A DNA stretch of 64,000 nt from Streptomyces sp. BA2 (GTDB lineage Bacteria; Actinomycetota; Actinomycetes; Streptomycetales; Streptomycetaceae): NCBI RefSeq assembly GCF_009769735.1, contig NZ_WSRO01000002.1:1302001-1366000 (forward strand). Reading direction: 5' to 3'. The position numbers and the translations under genes were made by a program. Below are positions 28,703 through 37,009 of the stretch, piece by piece (the first letter of the stretch is position 1; the number at the start of each line of letters is the position of its first letter). Under the pieces are notes generated by a model that was not told the origin of the DNA, ran no database searches, and saw nothing but the letters and a program-made list of their open reading frames with translations.

Positions 28703-30220
28703 TCACGACTTCCGGGTGGTTCCCGCGGCGCGCTGTTCGGCCGTACGTGTGATGTTGCGTGCCATGCCGCCGAAGACGAGCGCGTGGAACGGCGAGACGC
28801 TCCACCAGTAGGCGTGCCCCAGCAGGCCGTGCGGATGGAAGAGCGCCCGCTGCCGGTAGCGGGTGCGGCCCTTGCCGTCCTCCTCCGCGTACATCTCGAG
28901 CCAGGCGAGGCCCGGCAGTCGCATCTCGGCCCGCAGCCGAAGGAGCCGTCCCGGTTCGATCTCCTCGACCCGCCAGAAGTCCAGCGAGTCCCCCACCCGC
29001 AGCCGCTGGGCGTCTCGGCGTCCCCGTCGCAGGCCGACCCCGCCGACGAGCCGGTCGAGCCAGCCGCGCACCGCCCAGGCGAGCGGGAAGGAGTACCAGC
29101 CGTTGTCGCCTCCCACGCCTTCCACGACACGCCACAGAGCCTGCGGCGATGCCTCCACGGTGCGTTCGCGGCGGTCGGTGTAGAGGCTGCCGCCCGCCCA
29201 GTCGGGGTCGGTGGGCAGCGGGTCGCTGGGGGCGCCGGGCAACGAGGCGGACGACCAACGGGTGCTGACCTGGGCCTCCTTCACGCGTTCGAGGGCCAGT
29301 GCGAGCGCCGTGTCGAAGCCGATCGGGACGCCGTGTTCGTCGGGAACGTACCGGGCGATGTCGTGTTCGTGGCAGACGACTTCATGGCGCAGGGATTCCG
29401 CGAGCGGCCGGGCGATCGAGGCCGGTACGGGGGTGACCAGGCCGACCCAGTGGCTGGAGAGGCGTGGGGTCAGCATGGGCACCGGCACGATGAGGCGGTG
29501 GGGCAGCTTCGCCACGGCCGCGTACCGGCGCATCATGTCGGCGTAGGTGACGACGTCGGGGCCGCCGATGTCGAAGGCGCGGCTGACCTCGTCGGGCAAG
29601 GTGGCGCTGCCCACGAGGTAGCGCAGGACGTCGCGCACGGCGATCGGCTGGATCCTGGTGCGCACCCAGCTCGGCGTGACCATGACGGGCAGGCGCTCGG
29701 TGAGGTAGCGCAGCATCTCGAAGGACGCGGAGCCGGAGCCGATGATCACTGCGGCGCGGAGCACGGTGGTCGGCACGCCGGACTCCAGGAGGATGCGACC
29801 CACTTCGGCCCGTGAGCGCAGATGCGGCGACAGTTCCGCTTCCGGGATGCCCTCGGGAGTGAGCCCGCCGAGGTACACGATGCGCCGCACGCCCGCCGCG
29901 CGGGCCTGCTCGGCGAAGATCCGGGCCGCCTTCCGGTCCGTCTCCTCGAAGCCGCGGCCGGTGCCGAGCGCGTGGATGAGGTAGTACGCGACGTCGATGC
30001 CCTCCATGGCGGCGCCGACCGACCCGGCGTCGGAGGCATCGCCGCGCACCACCTCGGCCCGCCCGGCCCAGGGGTGGTCGCGCAGCTTCTCGGGCGAGCG
30101 GGCGAGGCACCGCACCCGGTGCCCCGCGTCGAGCAGCTCGGGGACGAGCCGCCCCCCGATGTATCCGCTCGCTCCGGTCACCAGGCAGCGCAGTCCCCGC
30201 GCGCCTTTGCCGCTGTCCAT
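28703..30220 (-). CDS. SDR-type NAD(P)-binding protein with C-terminal DUF2867
   Basis: A 505-residue two-domain protein. Residues 1-310 are an atypical NmrA/SDR domain with the Rossmann motif VTGASGYIGGRLVP near residue 14, and the rest is a DUF2867 (START-like) domain ending FGGMARNITRTAEQ. The fusion is common in actinobacteria and its reaction is unknown. The ATG has GGAGG 5 nt upstream. It is upstream of phr on the same strand with a gap of about 106 bp. Confidence 0.9.
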   Translation of the reverse strand: MDSGKGARGLRCLVTGASGYIGGRLVPELLDAGHRVRCLARSPEKLRDHPWAGRAEVVRGDASDAGSVGAAMEGIDVAYYLIHALGTGRGFEETDRKAARIFAEQARAAGVRRIVYLGGLTPEGIPEAELSPHLRSRAEVGRILLESGVPTTVLRAAVIIGSGSASFEMLRYLTERLPVMVTPSWVRTRIQPIAVRDVLRYLVGSATLPDEVSRAFDIGGPDVVTYADMMRRYAAVAKLPHRLIVPVPMLTPRLSSHWVGLVTPVPASIARPLAESLRHEVVCHEHDIARYVPDEHGVPIGFDTALALALERVKEAQVSTRWSSASLPGAPSDPLPTDPDWAGGSLYTDRRERTVEASPQALWRVVEGVGGDNGWYSFPLAWAVRGWLDRLVGGVGLRRGRRDAQRLRVGDSLDFWRVEEIEPGRLLRLRAEMRLPGLAWLEMYAEEDGKGRTRYRQRALFHPHGLLGHAYWWSVSPFHALVFGGMARNITRTAEQRAAGTTRKS

Positions 30221-30287
30221 GCGTACCTCCGGCCTTGGGTAACGTCCTCGGCTCCAGCTTCTCCCGGAGGTGTTCTCTCGCGCGCGG

Positions 30288-31364
30288 TCAGCTCGAGGGT
30301 GGCTCAGCGGTGCTCCGGCGCAGGACGAGCCGCGTGGGCACCAGCGTGGTGCCGCGCTCGGGGGCGCTCTGCTGCATCTGGCGCAGGACTCCCTCGACGC
30401 AGCGGCGCCCCACTTCGGCGAAGTCCTGGTGGACGGTCGTCAGGGGAGGCTGGAAGGAGCCGGATTCGGGGATGTCGTCGAAGCCGATGACGCTGACGTC
30501 GTCCGGCACCTTGCGGCCGCGCTCGTGCAGGGCGCGCAGCAGACCGAGGGCCATCTGGTCGTTGGCGGCGAACACCGCCGTGCAGTCTTCCTGTTCGGCG
30601 ATGCCGAGTCCCGCCCGGTATCCCGACTCCGCCGACCAGTCGCCGCGCACGAGGGGCGGCGGGACGCACCCGGCCTCTTCGAGCGTGGCCCGCCAGGCGT
30701 CTGCGCGGCGTTGCGCGGCATAGGAGCCCTCGGGCCCCGCGAGGTGCCAGACGGTCCGGTGGCCGAGGTCGAGCAGGTGCCGGACGGCGTCGCGGGTGCC
30801 GCCCGCCTGGTCGGTGTCGACCACGGTGTAGCGGTCCCCGGCGTCCGAGTCGGCCACGACGACCTGGACATGGGGAGGCAGGGAGAGGGCCGCCGCGTCG
30901 AGCAGGTGCACTTCCATGATGACGATGACGGCGTCGACGGCGAGTTCCCCGAGCCGCGAGAAGGCGCCCCGCACCTCGTCCTGGGTGGGGACGGCGACGG
31001 GGAGCAGGGTGACGGCGTACCCCTCCTGTGCCGCGGAGGTGGCGATCGCGTCGATGGTGCGTACGTTGCCCGTGGTGGAGAGGGTGAAGGTGATCAGGCC
31101 GATCGTGCGGAACTCGCCGCGCTTGAGGGCGCGGGCCGCGCTGTTGGGCCGGTAGCCGAGTTCCTTCATGGCGGCGAGGACCTGCTGCCGTGTCTCTTCG
31201 GTGACGCCCGAGTACCCGTTGGAGACACGGGAGACGGTCTGCGAGGAGACGCCGGCGAGACGGGCCACGTCGGCCATGGACGCGCTCTGCCCGCGGCGCG
31301 CGGCCCGTTCCCGTTCCCGTTCGCCCGGGGCGCCGCTCGCCGAAGTGTTCTCTGTTGCTTCCAC
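30288..31364 (-). CDS. LacI family repressor of the galactan utilisation operon
   Basis: A 358-residue LacI/GalR protein. The helix-turn-helix is MADVARLAGVSSQTVSRVSNG (about residues 29-49) and the hinge helix PNSAARALKRG, followed by a periplasmic-binding-like sugar domain (ASAVIGFDDIPE type: VSVIGFDDIPESGSF). It diverges from the sugar ABC operon, and two matching palindromes sit between them, so it very probably represses that operon and itself until a sugar binds. The GTG at 31364 has AGGGAG upstream; the upstream extension of the frame runs over the operators. Confidence 0.95.
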   Translation of the reverse strand: MEATENTSASGAPGERERERAARRGQSASMADVARLAGVSSQTVSRVSNGYSGVTEETRQQVLAAMKELGYRPNSAARALKRGEFRTIGLITFTLSTTGNVRTIDAIATSAAQEGYAVTLLPVAVPTQDEVRGAFSRLGELAVDAVIVIMEVHLLDAAALSLPPHVQVVVADSDAGDRYTVVDTDQAGGTRDAVRHLLDLGHRTVWHLAGPEGSYAAQRRADAWRATLEEAGCVPPPLVRGDWSAESGYRAGLGIAEQEDCTAVFAANDQMALGLLRALHERGRKVPDDVSVIGFDDIPESGSFQPPLTTVHQDFAEVGRRCVEGVLRQMQQSAPERGTTLVPTRLVLRRSTAEPPSS

Positions 31365-31448
31365 TGTCTCCCTCACCGCGCGTGTCCCGGTCTTCCCGGA
31401 CGACCCTTGACCGCCGCCATCGGGGCAGTGTAGACATTCCGCCACTGA

Positions 31449-31464
31449 ATGTTTACGTAAACAT
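31449..31464. promoter_or_regulatory. LacI-type operator 1 (ATGTTTACGTAAACAT)
   Basis: A perfect 16-bp palindrome with the central CG typical of LacI-family operators, 85 bp upstream of the lacI start and 103 bp upstream of the ABC permease. Confidence 0.88.
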
Positions 31465-31505
31465 AACATCCCGCGGCGCTCGGCACAGGCCCTTGTCACA
31501 CGGTG

Positions 31506-31521
31506 ATGTTTACGCAAACAT
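31506..31521. promoter_or_regulatory. LacI-type operator 2 (ATGTTTACGCAAACAT)
   Basis: The same palindrome with a single changed base, 57 bp (centre to centre) from operator 1 and 46 bp before the permease start. Paired sites suggest cooperative binding or one operator per promoter. Confidence 0.88.
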
Positions 31522-31566
31522 CGCGGCACGTGACGCCGGCTCCGAGATGGACGAGCGAGGAACGAC

Positions 31567-32493
31567 ATGACGACGCTTCACCTGCAGGGGGCCGCGAAGC
31601 GGCGTCCCGCCAGGCCTCCGGCACCGAGGAACCGCCGTTCCTGGACGGGATGGGGGTTCATCGGCCCCTTCGTGGCGGTCTTCGCCCTGGTCTTCCTGGC
31701 GCCCCTCGCGTACTCCGTCTATCTCAGCCTCTTCCGTGACCAACTCATCGGCGGAACCACGTTCGTGGGCCTGGACAACTACCAACAGGCCCTGACCGAC
31801 AGCCAGTTCTGGGCATCTGTCGGCCGGGTCTCGCTGTTCCTGGCGGTCCAGGTCCCGATCATGCTGGGCATCGCGCTGCTCGTGGCCCTCGCCCTGGACA
31901 GCGGCCGCCTCTACGGCAAGGACTTCTTCCGCATCTCGGTCTTCCTGCCCTACGCCGTGCCCGCCGTCGTGGCCTCGCTGATGTGGGGCTTCATGTACGG
32001 CACCCGCTTCGGGCTCGTCGGTGACATCAACGACGCCCTGGGCGTCTCACTGCCCGACCCGCTCTCGCCCGACCTGGTCCTCGCGTCGATCGGCAACATC
32101 GTCACCTGGGAGTTCGTGGGCTACAACATGCTGATCTTCTACTCCGCGCTCCGCGTCATCCCGCACTCCCTGTACGAGGCCGCGGAGATCGACGGTGCCG
32201 GTCAGCTCCGCGTCATCACGGCCATCAAACTCCCCGCGATCCGCGGCGCGTTGGTCATCGCGACGATCTTCTCGATCATCGGCAGCTTCCAGCTGTTCAA
32301 CGAGCCGAGCATCCTGCAGAACCTCGCGCCCAACGCCATCACCACCGACTACACCCCGAACCTCTACACGTACTCGCTGTCCTTCTCCGGTCAGCAGCAG
32401 AACTACTCCGCGACGGTCGCCATCGTCGTGGGCCTGATCACCATGGTCATCGCCTACGTCGTCCAGCTGCGCGGCATGCGCAAGGGAGCGTGA
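31567..32493 (+). CDS. sugar ABC transporter permease (MalF type)
   Basis: A 308-residue inner-membrane subunit of a CUT1 sugar importer, with six helices and the EAA loop YEAAEIDGAGQLRVITAIKLP that docks the ATPase. The ATG has GAGG 8 nt upstream. It is first in an operon with a second permease, a binding protein and two glycosidases, under the LacI operators. Confidence 0.93.
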   Translation: MTTLHLQGAAKRRPARPPAPRNRRSWTGWGFIGPFVAVFALVFLAPLAYSVYLSLFRDQLIGGTTFVGLDNYQQALTDSQFWASVGRVSLFLAVQVPIMLGIALLVALALDSGRLYGKDFFRISVFLPYAVPAVVASLMWGFMYGTRFGLVGDINDALGVSLPDPLSPDLVLASIGNIVTWEFVGYNMLIFYSALRVIPHSLYEAAEIDGAGQLRVITAIKLPAIRGALVIATIFSIIGSFQLFNEPSILQNLAPNAITTDYTPNLYTYSLSFSGQQQNYSATVAIVVGLITMVIAYVVQLRGMRKGA

Positions 32494-32497
32494 CCCG

Positions 32498-33466
32498 ATG
32501 AACGGACCGAGCAGCCCCGTCACCACCGCTCCCCCGACCGTTCCCGCCCCTGCCCGCTCCCCGGGCGCCGCACCCCGGCTGCGGACACCCCGCGTCCGCG
32601 CATCCCGTCGGCACACCGCGGGCCGTCCGCGGCGCAGCGTCCTGCTCACCGTGCTCACCGGCCTCGTCCTGCTCTACAGCCTGGTACCGCTGCTGTGGCT
32701 GGTCATCAGCGCCACCAAGACCCAGGAGGGTCTCGCCGGTTCGTTCGGCCTGTGGTTCAGCGGGGACTTCGCCCTGTGGGACAACATCAGCACGACCTTC
32801 ACGTACGACGACGGCGTCTTCACCCGCTGGTTCCTGAACACCCTGCTGTACGTCGTGGTCGGGGCCGGGGGCGCCACCTTCCTTGCGGTCCTCGGCGGCT
32901 ACGCCCTCGCGAAGTTCGCCTTCCCCGGCAAACGCGCCGTGTTCGCCGTCGTCATCGGTGCCGTCGCCGTGCCCGGTACGGCTCTCGCGGTGCCCACCTT
33001 CCTGATGTTCAGCAAGATGGGCCTGACCGACACCCCCTGGGCGGTCCTGATCCCCTCGCTCATCTCGCCCTTCGGCCTCTATCTGATGTGGGTGTTCGCC
33101 ACCGAGGCCATCCCCACCGAGCTGATGGAGGCCGCCCGCATCGACGGGGCGAGCGAGGTGCGCACCTTCTTCCAGGTCGCTCTGCCGCTGCTCGCGCCCG
33201 GCACCGTGACCGTCCTGCTGTTCACGATGGTCGCGACCTGGAACAACTACTTCCTGCCGCTGATCATGCTCAAGGACCCGGACTGGTACCCGCTGACCCT
33301 GGGGCTCGACAGCTGGAACGCCCAGGCCGCGACCGCGGGCGGCGATCCCGTCTTCCACCTGGTGATCACCGGTTCGCTGATCACCGTCGTTCCGCTGATC
33401 GCCGCGTTCCTGCTGCTCCAGAAGTACTGGCAGTCCGGACTCGCCGCCGGAAGCGTCAAGGAGTAG
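32498..33466 (+). CDS. sugar ABC transporter permease (MalG type)
   Basis: A 322-residue partner permease with a Pro-rich cytoplasmic N-terminus of about 45 residues, six helices, and the EAA loop MEAARIDGASEVRTFFQVALP. It starts 4 bp after the first permease stop. No ATPase gene is present in the operon. Streptomyces commonly shares the MsiK ATPase among CUT1 importers, which would serve here. Confidence 0.93.
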   Translation: MNGPSSPVTTAPPTVPAPARSPGAAPRLRTPRVRASRRHTAGRPRRSVLLTVLTGLVLLYSLVPLLWLVISATKTQEGLAGSFGLWFSGDFALWDNISTTFTYDDGVFTRWFLNTLLYVVVGAGGATFLAVLGGYALAKFAFPGKRAVFAVVIGAVAVPGTALAVPTFLMFSKMGLTDTPWAVLIPSLISPFGLYLMWVFATEAIPTELMEAARIDGASEVRTFFQVALPLLAPGTVTVLLFTMVATWNNYFLPLIMLKDPDWYPLTLGLDSWNAQAATAGGDPVFHLVITGSLITVVPLIAAFLLLQKYWQSGLAAGSVKE

Positions 33467-33529
33467 CCCCCGCACGGCAGTTCATCTCGTTCCGCCCCCT
33501 GTAGGCCACGAAGAAGTGGAAGCATCGCC

Positions 33530-34870
33530 ATGCCCCAGAACACCCGCCGCCTGCTGCGCGGCATAGGTCTCGTCTGCGCCCTCGCCCTGGGGGCGACCGC
33601 CTGCGGCGGCTCCGACGACGACGGATCCGGTCAGAAGCAGGTCTCGTCCGCGGACATCGACGCGGCCTTGAAGAAGGGTGGCAAGGTCAAGGTGTGGGCG
33701 TGGGAGCCCACCCTCAAGAAGGTCGTCACCGACTTCGAGAGGGAACACCCCGCCGTCGACGTCGAGTTGGTGAATGCCGGCACGAACAAGGACCAGTACA
33801 CGGCCCTGCAGAACGCCATCTCGGCGAAGAAGGGCGTCCCCGACGTCGCGCAGGTCGAGTACTACGCGCTCGGCCAGTACGCCCTGACCAAGTCCATCAC
33901 CGACCTGGCCCCCTTCGGCGCGGACAAGCTCGCCAAGTCCTACTCGCCGGGCCCGTGGAACGCGGTGAAGTCCGGGGACGGCGTCTACGCCCTGCCGATG
34001 GACTCCGGCCCCATGGCCCTCTTCTACAACAAGAAGGTCTTCGACAAGCACAAGATCAAGGTGCCGACGACCTGGGACGAGTACCTCCAGGCTGCCCGCA
34101 AGCTGCACAAGTCCGACCCGAAGGCGTACATCACCAGCGACACGGGAGACGCGGGCCTGACCACCAGCCTGCTGTGGCAGGCCGGTTCGCGCCCCTACAA
34201 GGTCGACGGCACCAAGGTGGGCATCGACTTCTCCGACAAGGGCGCCCGTGCCTACACCGAGACCTGGCAGAAGCTCATCGACGAGAAGCTGGTCGCGTCG
34301 ATCAATCCCTGGACCGACGAGTGGTACAAGGCCTTCGGTGACGGCACCATCGCGACCCTGCCCACCGGTGCCTGGATGCCCGCCAACTTCGCGTCCGGCG
34401 TGAAGGAGGCGTCCGGTGACTGGCGCGCGGCGCCTCTGCCGCAGTGGACCGCGGGCGCCAAGGTGAGCGCCGAGAACGGCGGCAGCTCGCTCGCCCTGCC
34501 CGAGCTCGGCAAGAACAAGGAACTCGCCTACGCCTTCGTCGAGTACGCCAACTCCGGCAAGGGCGTGCAGACCCGCATCAAGGAAGGCGCCTTCCCGGCG
34601 ACCACCAAGGACCTGGAGTCCAAGGCGTTCCAGAACACCGAATTCCCGTACTTCGGCGGCCAGAAGGCCAACAAGGTCTTCGCCGAGTCCGCGGCGAACG
34701 TCGCCGACGACTGGAAGTACCTGCCCTACCAGGTGTACGCCAACTCGATCTTCAACGACACCGCGGGCAAGGCCTACGTCTCCGGCACTCCCCTGTCCAA
34801 GGGCCTGAAGTCCTGGCAGGACGCCTCCGTCAAGTACGGCTCCGAGCAGGGCTTCAGCGTCCAGAAGTGA
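33530..34870 (+). CDS. sugar-binding lipoprotein of the ABC importer
   Basis: A 446-residue extracellular solute-binding protein of the family 1 (maltose/oligosaccharide) type. The signal peptide ends in a lipobox-like LGATAC-GG, with the lipid-carrying Cys near residue 25. The mature part has the usual binding-protein landmarks GPMALFYNKKVFDK and GTIATLPTGAWMP. It should capture galacto-oligosaccharides for the two permeases. Confidence 0.93.
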   Translation: MPQNTRRLLRGIGLVCALALGATACGGSDDDGSGQKQVSSADIDAALKKGGKVKVWAWEPTLKKVVTDFEREHPAVDVELVNAGTNKDQYTALQNAISAKKGVPDVAQVEYYALGQYALTKSITDLAPFGADKLAKSYSPGPWNAVKSGDGVYALPMDSGPMALFYNKKVFDKHKIKVPTTWDEYLQAARKLHKSDPKAYITSDTGDAGLTTSLLWQAGSRPYKVDGTKVGIDFSDKGARAYTETWQKLIDEKLVASINPWTDEWYKAFGDGTIATLPTGAWMPANFASGVKEASGDWRAAPLPQWTAGAKVSAENGGSSLALPELGKNKELAYAFVEYANSGKGVQTRIKEGAFPATTKDLESKAFQNTEFPYFGGQKANKVFAESAANVADDWKYLPYQVYANSIFNDTAGKAYVSGTPLSKGLKSWQDASVKYGSEQGFSVQK

Positions 34871-34921
34871 CGCGCCCAGACCCTCGTACGCACCCCCGAG
34901 CACCACACCGGAAGGACCACC

Positions 34922-36973
34922 ATGCCCCCCACCCTCCCGTCCCGGCTGCTGCGCGGACCGGACGGTGACGCCGCTCCCCGGCTCGCGTACGGCGCCGACT
35001 ACAACCCCGAGCAGTGGCCGCGCGCGGTCTGGCAGGAGGACGTCCGGCTGATGCGCGAGGCCGGCGTCAACATCGTCTCCCTGGGGATCTTCTCCTGGGC
35101 CCGCATCCAACCGGCAAAGGACGCCTGGGACTTCGCGTGGCTCGACGAGATCATGGACCTCCTTCACGCGGGCGGCATCGGGGTCGACCTGGCCACGGCC
35201 ACCGCGTCCCCGCCGCCCTGGCTCACCGCGGCGCACCCGGAGATCCTTCCGGTGACCGCCGCCGGTGAGACGGTGTGGCCGGGGGCGCGGCAGCACTGGC
35301 GGCCGACCTCGCCCGTCTTCCGGGAGCACGCGCTGCGCCTGGTGCGGGAGATGGCCCGGCGCTACGCCGATCACCCGGCCCTCGTGGCCTGGCACGTCTC
35401 GAACGAGCTCGGCTGCCACAACATCTACGACTACTCCGACGACGCGGCCCGCGCCTTCCGCGTCTGGCTGCGCGCCCGCTACACCACCCTAGACGGGCTC
35501 AACCACGCCTGGGGCACGGCATTCTGGTCCCAGCGCTACAGCGACTGGGAGCAGCTCCTGCCGCCGCGGCTCGCGGCATCGCACCCGAACCCCACCCAGC
35601 AGCTGGACTTCAAGCGGTTCTCCTCGGACGCGCTCAAGGAGTATCTGCGCGCGGAGCGTGACGTCCTGCGCGAGCTCACCCCGGAGGTGCCGGTCACCAC
35701 GAACTTCATGGTGATGGGCGGCACCAAGGGCATGGACTACGCCGACTGGGCGGGCGAGATCGACTTCGTCTCGAACGACCACTACGTCGTGCCGGGTCCG
35801 CAGGCCAGGGACGAACTGTCCTTCTCCGCCAACCTCACCAGCTCCGTCGCCGGCCACCGCCCGTGGTTCCTCATGGAGCACTCCACCAGTGCCGTCAACT
35901 GGCAGCCCGTGAACCTGGCCAAGGGCGAGGGCGACCTCGCGCGCGACTCCCTGCTGCACGTCGCGCACGGCGCCGACGCCGTGTGCTTCTTCCAGTGGCG
36001 ACAGTCGGCGGCGGGCGCCGAGAAGTACCACTCGGCGATGGTGCCGCACGCCGGAGCGGACAGTGAGGTGTTCCGCGCGGCGACCGGTCTGGGACAGACC
36101 CTGAAGGCGCTCGCCCCCGTCGCCGGGACCGGGCGCGAACCGGCACGCGTGGCCGTCCTCTTCGACTGGGACTCGTGGTGGGCGAGCGAGCAGGACTCCC
36201 ACCCCACCTCCCTTCTCGACTACCACCAGGAGGCCCTCGACTGGTACTCCGCGCTCCTCGCCCTCGGCATCCGCGCCGACGTCGTGACCACGCGGACCGA
36301 CCTCACCTCGTACGACGTCCTGATCGCGCCCGTCCTGCACGTGGTCCCCGAGGCTCTCGCCAAGGACCTCACGCGGTATGTCGAGGGAGGCGGTCACCTG
36401 GTCACGACCTACTTCTCCGGCATCGTCGACGAGAACGACCACATCTGGCTCGGCGGTTATCCAGGAGCGCTGCGCGAGCTGCTCGGCATCCGCGTCGAGG
36501 AGTTCGGGCCGCTGCTGGCCGACGACGCGGTCGAGCTTGACAACGCCACCACAGGCACGGTGTGGACCGACCGGATCACCGTCACGGGACCGGAGGTGGA
36601 GGTCCTCGCCCGGTACCGCACCGGTGCGTACGCCGAGCGGCCCGCCGTCACCCGCCGTGCGGCAGGGCGGGGTTCGGCGGCGTACGTCTCCACCCGGCTC
36701 GGCAGGGACGGCCTCGCCGCGCTGCTGCCGCGGCTCCTCGCCACGGCAGGCGTCGAGAGCGAACTGCCCGTCCCCGCACGGGGAAGCGTCGAGCTGGCCG
36801 TACGCCGCGATACCGAAAGCCGCTACCTGTTCCTGGTCAACCGCACGGACGACTCCGTGCCGCTGCCCGGACTGACCGGAGACGTCCTGATCGGCGCGGC
36901 CCCGGATGCCGCCGACGGCGAACTCGCCCTGCGGCCAAGGGAAGTCGCCGTCCTGCGAAAGACCAGCCCCTGA
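34922..36973 (+). CDS. GH42 beta-galactosidase, cytoplasmic
   Basis: A 683-residue beta-galactosidase. The N-terminal domain is a (beta/alpha)8 barrel with the acid/base in HVSNELGC (Glu162) and the nucleophile in PWFLMEHS (Glu319). Then come the trimerisation domain and a small C-terminal beta domain. No signal peptide is seen, so it acts on imported oligosaccharides. It follows the binding protein in the operon, with GGAAGGACC before the ATG. Its place beside an exo-acting hydrolase and an importer indicates cleavage of beta-galactosyl oligomers. Confidence 0.95.
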   Translation: MPPTLPSRLLRGPDGDAAPRLAYGADYNPEQWPRAVWQEDVRLMREAGVNIVSLGIFSWARIQPAKDAWDFAWLDEIMDLLHAGGIGVDLATATASPPPWLTAAHPEILPVTAAGETVWPGARQHWRPTSPVFREHALRLVREMARRYADHPALVAWHVSNELGCHNIYDYSDDAARAFRVWLRARYTTLDGLNHAWGTAFWSQRYSDWEQLLPPRLAASHPNPTQQLDFKRFSSDALKEYLRAERDVLRELTPEVPVTTNFMVMGGTKGMDYADWAGEIDFVSNDHYVVPGPQARDELSFSANLTSSVAGHRPWFLMEHSTSAVNWQPVNLAKGEGDLARDSLLHVAHGADAVCFFQWRQSAAGAEKYHSAMVPHAGADSEVFRAATGLGQTLKALAPVAGTGREPARVAVLFDWDSWWASEQDSHPTSLLDYHQEALDWYSALLALGIRADVVTTRTDLTSYDVLIAPVLHVVPEALAKDLTRYVEGGGHLVTTYFSGIVDENDHIWLGGYPGALRELLGIRVEEFGPLLADDAVELDNATTGTVWTDRITVTGPEVEVLARYRTGAYAERPAVTRRAAGRGSAAYVSTRLGRDGLAALLPRLLATAGVESELPVPARGSVELAVRRDTESRYLFLVNRTDDSVPLPGLTGDVLIGAAPDAADGELALRPREVAVLRKTSP

Positions 36974-37009
36974 CACCCATCCTCAGCGCACCTACGTAGG
37001 GAGCACACG